This document shows positions 1 to 6,790 of a stretch of DNA of 27,847 bases, one piece after another. The translations under genes were made by a program, and so were the position numbers. The notes below the pieces were generated by a model, which saw nothing but the letters and a program-made list of their open reading frames with translations, had not been told where the DNA came from and did not search any database. This DNA comes from an uncultured Helicobacter sp. (GTDB lineage Bacteria > Campylobacterota > Campylobacteria > Campylobacterales > Helicobacteraceae). Location of the stretch: contig CALVDZ010000028.1 of the NCBI GenBank assembly GCA_944326445.1, forward strand, positions 1 through 27,847, in the 5' to 3' direction. Position 1 is the stretch's first letter. Every line of letters starts with the position of its first letter.

Positions 1-3000
1 GGCGCATTGTTTGTATTCTCTCTCTCATTCACCCCCACATACAAAGCCCTAATATTATTCTGCCCTATGGTATTAAGGCATTGCAATAATCTCCTTGCTT
101 TATTTTTATCATCTTTGTAGCTTAATATCTTGCCTTGGTCATTTTTCTTTGGAGTGTTGGTAAAAAAGTAGTCTTTATAATCTGCTAGGATTGCTAAGGC
201 TTCATTGTAGGCATCAATGGCTGATGCTTCTTTCTCTGATTCTAAAGCCCTAAACTCCTTATATAAACTACTATCCTTTGGCACTTGGTATCTGCGTATA
301 TCGCTTAGGGATATAGGGCATTTTGTATCTATGATATTGCCCTTGCTATCTAGGGCTTTATGATTAAAGAATGTATAATCTGGCACTTGCTTGTTGTAAT
401 GTCTCTCATAATCCTCTCTAGTCTTTGCCTCTCGCTTCTCATCGATGATGAGATAGGACAAAAGCTTTGTGAGCAAGAGCTCTTGTAAATCATCGCTGTT
501 GTTTTGGTGCAATAGATAGGCTAATCCGATATGATGTGTCAGCCCACCTGTGCAAAGCTCTGTGCCATAGATCATTGATTGTAAATCAAAAGACATAAAT
601 TTCGAACACACTGCCATAGGATAGTAGGTGAGCTCTCTGTCTTTTTTGATAGTTTGGTTTTGGGCATTAATTTCTAGGAGGCTCTCTACTCTTTTTAACG
701 CATAGGGTAAATCGTAATAAAAACTATAACGTTTGTGTTTAATACTCTCAAACTCCCTTTGGTATTCCTCATAATGTGTGCTGAAAAAATAATGCAACAC
801 AAAATCTAATGCTATACCTGCTAGAGCATCAAAGGTATTGATTTTGAATGTATAGAAAACCTTATTGCGATAAAATTGCTTGGCTTGAGAGAATATCTCT
901 CGTGCTTGAATCTCGCCTATAAGGTGTGATTGTGCCTTGCCACTGCCATAGGTAAAGCAAATTTTGTCAATCAATGCCTTGTCTTTGGGTGTGCTCATAG
1001 TTTTTTTAAGTTTTTCTTTGATAGCTGGGAGCTTGAGTGTTTTTGCATTTTTATCAATGGTATCAAGGATAAAGGCAGTTTTTGCTTCAAAATGTGCTAT
1101 CTGTGTTTGAGTGTGCCTTAGCTCTACTTGGGCAAAGCCTTTGAAGAAATTTTGTATTTCCTTTTCGTTTTCTGGCTTTAATAACTTTGTGAGTTTTGCT
1201 TTTATCTTATCTGTAATATCTACTTTGTTATTCAATTCTTTTGATGTGTCTTGAACGCCTCCATTAATCTCAATATGTACGCGTATAGTCGTAGGATATG
1301 ATAAAAAGAATATCGCTCCTATTTCTGTAAGAAATGTTTGGTATAAGGCAGATTTTACACTTTTGGTTTTCTTTAGATTCTGAAGGGCATTGATAAAAAT
1401 CGCAAGGCAATGCTTTGTCGTATCAGTCATATCTTCATGCTTAAAATTTACAAAAGGGCATAGTATGCCTAGTAGCTTAAACATTGATTTATAAAATACT
1501 TCTTGTGTGCGTTCTTTCTGCACGATATCCTCATATTTTTTTCCATAACTTTTGATTTGTGCTAAATTTTGCTCTAGCTCTTTATCAATCTCTATTTCCT
1601 TTTTTATTGCATCATCAAATGCCTTTGCAGCGTTGTTGGCAATATCAGTATCTATAAACTCTTTAAGATATGCTAAAAAATCTTTGCTAAGCTCTATCTC
1701 TTGTGGGATTGGGTTTTGCAATAATGCTTTTTGTAAAATTTGCATTATTGCGATATTTATTTGCTGCGTTGGCGTGTATTGTTTGGAATAAGAACTAACT
1801 GCCTTAACCGCGGTGAAATTCCATTGCTTGCCCAAACAAGAGATTTGTAAATAGGGATGATAACCCTTGATTTCACTTTTCAACGCAAAGCTTGGAAAAT
1901 GTATCTTAAATACGCAGAGTCCATAAAAAAGCGTACAAATCGCTAATAGAGAATTATCTAGGTTTTTATTGTTGTTGTGAAAATGTTGTAATTGCTTAAG
2001 AAAGTCTTTGGCTGTTTGTTTTTCTTTTTGGATAATATCCTCGATTTGTTTGGGAGTTTTAAAAAAGGATTGCACATATTCTATGCCATAGGAGTGCACG
2101 AACGAATCTATGCTGTCTTGTCTTGCTTGCTTGGATGGCGTATCTTGAAGACGAAAATATGGACTATCAAAGTTTTTACCATATTTATCCATTATGTGTG
2201 CTGAATGTAGGGAAGTGTTTAGGTTTTTATAGGTTGCATTATTCTCATAAGCCTGTTTAATCTCACCAAGATCTGCCCTCACAAATGGCGAAAGCTGCAC
2301 CATATACGCTTCATCATCTTTTTTATTGATTTCTATCCTATATGTGCTGTAATCTCTCGTGGTGTTGTAGCTTGATTTTTTGCCATTGCTTGAGATAGCA
2401 AGCTCTTGTTTGGTGCGATTGTTTCTATCGTCTTTGATTGCATTGCCAATGATATGTTGGGTAATAGTCTCTGTAAGCTTTGCATTATATTTGCTCGGGG
2501 CATTGGTGATGATAAGATAATTTTTTGCCATATTAGTGGTGTGCGTGTTTGGGTATTTGGTGTTTTTGTTATTCAAGATTTCAGCTAGGAGGGCGGAGTT
2601 AAAATGTGGAGATTCTATGTAAGCAAAATGATTGAAATGCTGCACTTCTTGGAGCATACTTGTAAGGAGTGGCGTGTCTTTGATATTTTGTTGTTTGTCT
2701 GTGTCTATGTGGAGCATTTGGGCTTTTATACTATTGTACTGTATTGTAGGCATAGTAATGGCTTTTTGTCCCAATAAGTTTGGCATATCTAGCATAGGAC
2801 TATTAAGCATAAACTCGCCCTTGAGGGCGATAGATTGGGCACACGATAATAATGTATCTCCCCAATAAAGATTAAAACCTGATAAATCGATAAATTCTAT
2901 TTTCTCTCCTGCCCCTTGTGTGCTTTCTACAATCAACATACAAGAGAGTAGCTGTGTGTTTGTAAGCTGTATATACATTGCTAACTCGGTGGTAAGAAGC

Positions 3001-3758
3001 TCTATAAATGGATTTTTAATATAGCTATATTTGTTGTTTTGGGCATTTTGATAGTCCATAAGTGAAGAAAACAATACCGCAGATACACCTAGTAGTATGA
3101 GTGCCGCACTCCCGCCTGTGACAACGCTAAGCATTACACCAAAGATTGTTTTTATGATATTTTTATAATGCTCTTTATTCTTGTCCTCTATGGCTTGTTT
3201 GATATACTGCTCTAGCTTATGAAAAAAATCCTCTATATTCTTTGTATTCTCTGCTGTCATAATTTCTGCAAATAGCTGTGATTCTTTAGATATATCCTTA
3301 ATTTGCTCTATGATTTCATCTTTAGGTTTTTGCAAAGATATAGCTTGTATCTTATCGCTTGCAATATCATTGAGCATATCATCTAGCTTATCGTATTGCT
3401 TACTCATATCAAGACCCGCAGATTCTTTGATAGAATCTACTAGAGCTTTGATAATAGTATCGTTCTTGCGATATGTATTTAGGACAATGTGTTTGGGTAG
3501 GTCGTAAGGCTGTTTTGTCCCTAAAATCTGCTCTTGACTTAATACTTCAAAGCTGTGTATTGTTGTCTTTATGTGTGTGCGTTGCAGTCTTGCTAAGATT
3601 TCTTGTCCTAGATTTTGTGGGGATTGCTCATTGTTTGTGATGAGATTTGCATTCATATTTGGACAAAGAAATATGATTTGCTCTATTTTTTTCTTTGTTT
3701 TTAAACCCAAGATACTATCAATTTCTTGTAGCAACTCTTTTGTGCTTGAAATTATCAT
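1..3758 (-). CDS. Very large uncharacterised T6SS-associated protein, 3' end outside window
   Basis: The frame is open from an ATG at 3758 to the window edge: 1,252 complete codons and no stop, so the C-terminus is missing. AGAGGTGG lies just upstream of the ATG as a ribosome binding site. I do not recognise the family. Residues 1-200 are hydrophilic and helix-rich. Residues about 204-233 form a glycine-rich hydrophobic hairpin (VVTGGSAALILLGVSAVLF), the only clear membrane segment. The rest is charged and mostly helical, with no signal peptide. It follows effector and immunity genes on the same strand 103 bp after the broken linker copy. A large cytoplasmically made T6SS cargo with a membrane-inserting segment, loosely like VasX-type pore formers, is one possibility; a structural or adaptor protein is another. 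The open frame is near certain, the function is not known. Confidence 0.8.
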   Translation of the reverse strand, partial: MIISSTKELLQEIDSILGLKTKKKIEQIIFLCPNMNANLITNNEQSPQNLGQEILARLQRTHIKTTIHSFEVLSQEQILGTKQPYDLPKHIVLNTYRKNDTIIKALVDSIKESAGLDMSKQYDKLDDMLNDIASDKIQAISLQKPKDEIIEQIKDISKESQLFAEIMTAENTKNIEDFFHKLEQYIKQAIEDKNKEHYKNIIKTIFGVMLSVVTGGSAALILLGVSAVLFSSLMDYQNAQNNKYSYIKNPFIELLTTELAMYIQLTNTQLLSCMLIVESTQGAGEKIEFIDLSGFNLYWGDTLLSCAQSIALKGEFMLNSPMLDMPNLLGQKAITMPTIQYNSIKAQMLHIDTDKQQNIKDTPLLTSMLQEVQHFNHFAYIESPHFNSALLAEILNNKNTKYPNTHTTNMAKNYLIITNAPSKYNAKLTETITQHIIGNAIKDDRNNRTKQELAISSNGKKSSYNTTRDYSTYRIEINKKDDEAYMVQLSPFVRADLGEIKQAYENNATYKNLNTSLHSAHIMDKYGKNFDSPYFRLQDTPSKQARQDSIDSFVHSYGIEYVQSFFKTPKQIEDIIQKEKQTAKDFLKQLQHFHNNNKNLDNSLLAICTLFYGLCVFKIHFPSFALKSEIKGYHPYLQISCLGKQWNFTAVKAVSSYSKQYTPTQQINIAIMQILQKALLQNPIPQEIELSKDFLAYLKEFIDTDIANNAAKAFDDAIKKEIEIDKELEQNLAQIKSYGKKYEDIVQKERTQEVFYKSMFKLLGILCPFVNFKHEDMTDTTKHCLAIFINALQNLKKTKSVKSALYQTFLTEIGAIFFLSYPTTIRVHIEINGGVQDTSKELNNKVDITDKIKAKLTKLLKPENEKEIQNFFKGFAQVELRHTQTQIAHFEAKTAFILDTIDKNAKTLKLPAIKEKLKKTMSTPKDKALIDKICFTYGSGKAQSHLIGEIQAREIFSQAKQFYRNKVFYTFKINTFDALAGIALDFVLHYFFSTHYEEYQREFESIKHKRYSFYYDLPYALKRVESLLEINAQNQTIKKDRELTYYPMAVCSKFMSFDLQSMIYGTELCTGGLTHHIGLAYLLHQNNSDDLQELLLTKLLSYLIIDEKREAKTREDYERHYNKQVPDYTFFNHKALDSKGNIIDTKCPISLSDIRRYQVPKDSSLYKEFRALESEKEASAIDAYNEALAILADYKDYFFTNTPKKNDQGKILSYKDDKNKARRLLQCLNTIGQNNIRALYVGVNERENTNNA

Positions 3759-3861
3759 GTAGCCACCTCTTTTATTAATAAATCCTTATTCTACCATAAA
3801 CTCTTTTGGCTTATATTCTTAGTATTGTCTTTTAGGCTTATTTGTTTTCCTCTACTCCCTC

Positions 3862-4344
3862 CTAAAAGCTCCAATACTTCTCTTTATATCCTCCATTGAT
3901 AAGTTTAAGTGTGAGGAGAGAATCTAAGTTTTGTTGCTCTGTGTTGTTTTGCTTTTTACTTTCCTTTGTATTGTTTTTAGAATCTAATGTGTGAGATTGT
4001 GTGTTCTTTACATCTGTGGTTTTAGATGTTGAATGTGTAGAATCTTTTTGCTTAGATTCTGTGTGAGAGGAAGTTATATCTGTATTCTGTCTCTTATTTT
4101 GTTGAGACTTTTTAGATTCTCTAGTTTGCTTGGCTTGTCTTTGTCTATCCTTAGATTCTAGTATAGAATCTAATCCATTGGCTAATGCAATCTCTAGTCT
4201 TTGTGCTTTATAGGGTGTGTGGAGTGTGAGGATAGTAGCATTGCTAGGATTAGATTCTAATCCTATTTGTGTATAGTCTTTTATATCTAGCATTATGTGT
4301 GTGCAGGAGTTATAGAGGTAGTGGTATTTGCCTATGCCACTCAC
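3862..4344 (-). pseudogene. Broken duplicate of the PAAR-effector linker region
   Basis: This 160-codon frame starts at GTG, overlapping the stop of the preceding gene as GTGA. Its first about 60 residues (GIGKYHYLYNSC onward) and last about 20 (LDSLLTLKLINGGYKEKYWS) closely match residues 473-561 of the 832-aa effector encoded at 6783-9281. Between them is an expanded low-complexity stretch rich in ESK, DSK, T and Q, encoded largely by AGAATCTAAA words. It stops exactly where the parent continues GEEVEEE; the bases after the stop still read EGVEEN in frame, so a GGG-to-TAG type change ended the frame. It has no PAAR-like part and no toxin part. I read it as recombination debris, though translation by coupling is possible. 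Confidence 0.75.
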
Positions 4345-4766
4345 TTACAATCCTTGCAATACTTTTTGACTATGCGTTCTACTTCATCTTGGTATTCTTT
4401 GGAATCATAGAGTTCTAGGCAACCATAAAGTCGTGGAAGTAGAATGGTTTTTGCTTTTGCTTTGTTGTCTATAAAACTTTTAAATCTTGCAAACTCACCC
4501 TCATCACTAAAAAAATTTACAATTTTCTTATCAATATTCTTGTATAACTCAAGTTTTCTTTTAAAATGCCATAGCCAAAAACTCTGTTCTTTAAAATTAT
4601 CCTGTTCCATACAATACTCTATGCCTATTCTCTTTAATGTGCTAACTTTTCTCTCAAACGAATAAGGCAAAGGATCGCTATCTCGTAAAATATGGGCAGC
4701 CTCAATCGCATTACCGTAAGAAAAAAATCCCATAAAAAGAAATACAGAGAATATAATATTTTGCAT
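4341..4766 (-). CDS. Second Tai4-like periplasmic immunity protein
   Basis: 141 aa. AAGGATTTAG precedes the ATG, supporting the start. An N-terminal signal peptide is visible (hydrophobic residues 3-17, likely cleavage after YGNA), so the product should be periplasmic. The C-terminal part ends with CLELYDSKEYQDEVERIV, which parallels CLNMYNSKEYEDMIQR in the upstream Tai4-like protein. Both carry a mid-protein cysteine (IEYCM here, LAFCI there) at equivalent positions. Tai4 proteins are small periplasmic inhibitors that bind and block Tae4 amidases. No intact amidase of its own is adjacent; instead a decayed Tae4 tail lies just upstream (4775-4884). It therefore looks like an orphan immunity gene kept after its effector was lost. 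The family call rests on similarity to the neighbour and on general Tai4 features. Confidence 0.65.
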   Translation of the reverse strand: MQNIIFSVFLFMGFFSYGNAIEAAHILRDSDPLPYSFERKVSTLKRIGIEYCMEQDNFKEQSFWLWHFKRKLELYKNIDKKIVNFFSDEGEFARFKSFIDNKAKAKTILLPRLYGCLELYDSKEYQDEVERIVKKYCKDCK

Positions 4767-4774
4767 TCTAAATC

Positions 4775-4884
4775 CTTACAGCAAAAATATAATTCTTTGA
4801 TAATGTAATTTGTCTCATCTAAGAAATTACAACAATCAAACTCTACATCGACAAAATCATTTCATTCCATAGGGTTGTATGTCC
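4775..4884 (-). pseudogene. Relic of a Tae4 amidase C-terminus
   Basis: The short gap between the two Tai4-like genes still encodes pieces of a Tae4 tail in two frames. One frame reads GHTTLWNE, matching the catalytic-histidine segment GHVTLW of the intact amidase at 5305-5985. After a shift of one base the next frame reads NDFVDVEFDCCNFLDETN and then YIIKELYFC. This resembles the DYDPNLY...TKLYFWEL ending of the intact protein. There is no start and the frames are broken. I infer the 3' remnant of a second tae4 gene that was once paired with the immunity gene at 4341-4766. Confidence 0.5.
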
Positions 4885-4888
4885 TCTT

Positions 4889-5293
4889 TCACTTCGCATA
4901 CTTACCCTTTCTTTGTATCATATCCTCATATTCTTTAGAATTATACATATTCAGACAGGCTACAAAATACCAAGGTTGATGTTCAGCGTATAATCCATCG
5001 GGCTTAAATTGTGGTATATAGTCATTAATATTAGCCTTAACAAAAGCAAAAATCTCATCAATTCTTTCCCTATTCATATATTCGCTAGATGAAAATGCCC
5101 TCCAACCTTCTTCTATTGCCTTTGGTAGCTTTTGGTTTTTATAAAATTCGCTTATACAAAAAGCCAATCCTATATTCTTTTGTGTAACAAACAGCTTTTT
5201 TTGCCATTCCTCCCACTCTTGCCCCCAATCATCACTAGATTCACTACCCAATAAGCAACAAACTATTGCTATTATCATTACAGCATATCTCAA
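4889..5293 (-). CDS. tai4: Tai4-family immunity protein
   Basis: A TTG at 5293 is the best start: a perfect AAGGAGG sits five bases upstream, giving 134 aa that begin MRYAVMIIAIVCCLLG. A longer TTG start at 5320 would overlap the amidase gene and lacks a binding site. The N-terminus is a signal peptide (hydrophobic residues 4-16), so the protein is probably periplasmic, where Tae4 enzymes act. The body has LAFCISEFY, a run of charged helices, and a C-terminal CLNMYNSKEYED motif shared with the paralogue at 4341-4766. Its position directly downstream of a Tae4-type amidase is the usual tae4-tai4 order. Expected role: bind the amidase active site and protect the producer and its siblings. Confidence 0.72.
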   Translation of the reverse strand: MRYAVMIIAIVCCLLGSESSDDWGQEWEEWQKKLFVTQKNIGLAFCISEFYKNQKLPKAIEEGWRAFSSSEYMNRERIDEIFAFVKANINDYIPQFKPDGLYAEHQPWYFVACLNMYNSKEYEDMIQRKGKYAK

Positions 5294-5304
5294 TCCAACC
5301 TCCT

Positions 5305-5985
5305 TTATTTTAGTTCCCAAAAATAAAGCTTTGTTACGATAATATTTCCGTAAAGCAAATAGTTATTATAAAGATTTGGGTCATAATCCAAAAACTTCTT
5401 ATCTTTCCCGCTCCACAATGTAACATGTCCATTAGCATTACTCCACCCATTAATTATCATTGCTACCACTCCATTTTTGCTAAACTTTGAAAATTCATTG
5501 TTATAGAAATCGATATTTTCCTGTTTGGTTTTCATAATTTTAGGATTATATGGTTTGTCAGCATTGCCCCAAACATTTTTTAATTGAAGGAGATTTATCA
5601 TAAAAATAACTCCTGTTAGATAATTATGGTTGTCAATACCTTGAAGTATTGTTGCATATTCAAAAGCTTTTGGTCTTTTTGTCCTATCTCTTGACATATA
5701 GTTCTTAAGTGGCATTCCACCATAGTTTAGTGCATAGCTTAATTTAAAAGCACATGTATTTATATAAGATTCAGAATCTCTATTAAATTCACGCAAGGCT
5801 TGTCCACCTACTTTCTCATATCGCTTTTGTGCTTGGGCTAGTTCGGCTTGAGAAAAATTCCCGCCACTATCGAGAATACTATAATACTCCGCTTTCCCAA
5901 TCTCATTTATTTCCTTATATGCCTTACTCACATCTTCCCATTTAGGTCTTTTAAGATTCAAAGTTTTCATTAGTTGTTTAGACAT
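5305..5985 (-). CDS. tae4: Tae4-family T6SS peptidoglycan amidase effector
   Basis: 226 aa. The sequence carries the Tae4 signature in order: VGGQALREF (about 58-66), INTCAFKLSYALNYGG with the probable catalytic Cys78, GHVTLW with catalytic His187, and an acidic DYDP segment (Asp200/Asp202). The last strand ends TKLYFWEL. Tae4 enzymes are NlpC/P60-like cysteine peptidases that cut the D-Glu-mDAP bond of peptidoglycan in the recipient periplasm after T6SS delivery. There is no signal peptide, as expected for secreted T6SS cargo. The ATG overlaps the end of the 102-aa gene (5978-6286), so the two are probably co-translated; a second ATG at 5970 is also possible. All catalytic residues are present, so I expect it to be active. 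The Tai4-type gene follows. Confidence 0.87.
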   Translation of the reverse strand: MSKQLMKTLNLKRPKWEDVSKAYKEINEIGKAEYYSILDSGGNFSQAELAQAQKRYEKVGGQALREFNRDSESYINTCAFKLSYALNYGGMPLKNYMSRDRTKRPKAFEYATILQGIDNHNYLTGVIFMINLLQLKNVWGNADKPYNPKIMKTKQENIDFYNNEFSKFSKNGVVAMIINGWSNANGHVTLWSGKDKKFLDYDPNLYNNYLLYGNIIVTKLYFWELK

Positions 5986-6286
5986 AGACTTCTACTTCTC
6001 CTATGGTAATGTATTTATCTTTAAAAATATCATAGAGTATAGCCTCATTATTGTTAATTTTGCCTTGCAAATTAAACTTATCGTTGCTAGTTTTGATAAG
6101 CACCTCCACTTCCTCCCCATTGTTATATCCTTGCGTTTTTATATGCAAATTCACATCTTGTGTGTGTCTTGAATCTCCTTGCAATCTTGTCGTATCCTCT
6201 CCATAACTAAAATATATCTCTAGTATTTGCTTTTCTTTGTTTTCTTGTGCTGCTTTAGAATCTTTGCTTTCTGTATTTGTATGCAA
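5978..6286 (-). CDS. Orphan 102-aa effector-module domain preceding Tae4
   Basis: The frame begins at TTG (6286) with no good ribosome binding site; an in-frame TAG lies nine codons before it. The first about 20 residues are a polar linker (TESKDSKAAQENKEKQ). The rest (about 21-102) alternates strand-like segments, ILEIYFSYGEDTTRL, DVNLHIKTQGYNNGEEVEV and KINNNEAILYDIF, which suggests an Ig-like beta sandwich. I recognise no named family. It overlaps the start of the amidase gene by eight bases, so it may be a delivery or spacer module that was once fused to other effector parts. Directly upstream is a broken copy of the PAAR-effector linker (6255-6364). It may be a surviving middle piece of a larger effector, or it may be translated on its own. 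Expression is uncertain. Confidence 0.5.
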   Translation of the reverse strand: MHTNTESKDSKAAQENKEKQILEIYFSYGEDTTRLQGDSRHTQDVNLHIKTQGYNNGEEVEVLIKTSNDKFNLQGKINNNEAILYDIFKDKYITIGEVEVYV

Positions 6287-6364
6287 GAGATTTGCTTGTG
6301 TATTCCTCTATTTCCTCCCCAAATCCAACACCTTGCCTATATAGCCCTTATGTTTCCCAATCAT
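6255..6364 (-). pseudogene. Frameshifted relic of the PAAR-effector linker
   Basis: From an ATG at 6364 one frame reads GKHKGYIGKVLDLG and then hits TAG. Reading through a run of four G as if it were five gives GEEIEEYTSKSLAYKYRKQ, ending at TAA. The combined string parallels GGYKEKYWSFGEEVEEET (residues 552-569) of the 832-aa effector. It sits between the membrane immunity gene and the 102-aa frame and overlaps the latter in another frame. This is a third, shortest copy of the linker. It marks where a second PAAR-type effector probably once joined its own toxin modules. Confidence 0.5.
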
Positions 6365-6373
6365 TCTCTTACC

Positions 6374-6790
6374 TTATTTGTTTTTAATTCGATACAGCAA
6401 AATAATCTCAATATACATCAAGCAAAAAGGTGTAAAATGTATTAGAAAACTGAAAAGTCTATGTCTCTGAAAAAATAAACAAAAAAGAAAGAAATAGATT
6501 ATAAAAATAGTAAAAATAATCAAAAGAAAATTTATGCCTTGATATTTGCTGTATAGCAAATAACAAAAGAAGCTATATACAAGAAGAAAACAAAATGCTG
6601 TTGTGATTGAGCACTGTATAAATATACCAAACCCACCATATCTGGTATCAAACACATAAAAATCTTTCTTGTTAAACAATTCAAGGGCTATAAAGTTCAG
6701 CAGTTTAATGCCATAATCCGCAACCAATAAGCCCACAACAAAATTAACAAAAATTAAAAATACAAATAAATATACACGCCTATCAAGCAT
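6374..6790 (-). CDS. Four-helix membrane protein, probable immunity to the PAAR-toxin
   Basis: An ATG at 6790 is preferred because GGAAGAGAAG lies just upstream inside the end of the effector gene; an ATG at 6805 lacks this. The product is 138 aa, with four hydrophobic segments at about residues 5-25, 50-74, 85-108 and 111-132, and a short basic C-terminus. It is therefore an integral inner-membrane protein. It overlaps the stop of the 832-aa effector gene, which is the standard place for a cognate immunity gene, and multi-pass immunity proteins usually counter toxins that act on or cross the inner membrane. No family is recognised. The role is inferred from position, overlap and topology only. 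Confidence 0.62.
   Translation of the reverse strand: MLDRRVYLFVFLIFVNFVVGLLVADYGIKLLNFIALELFNKKDFYVFDTRYGGFGIFIQCSITTAFCFLLVYSFFCYLLYSKYQGINFLLIIFTIFIIYFFLFCLFFQRHRLFSFLIHFTPFCLMYIEIILLYRIKNK

Noticed and set aside
930..3762. Several plus-strand frames of 60-79 codons
   Set aside because: They lie opposite the long minus-strand gene, have no ribosome binding sites and give hydrophobic cysteine-rich peptides typical of antisense frames.
3900..4260. Possible CRISPR-like or satellite array from the closely spaced AGAATCT words
   Set aside because: Spacing is irregular, there are no constant-length spacers, and the words lie in frame in a linker-coding region.
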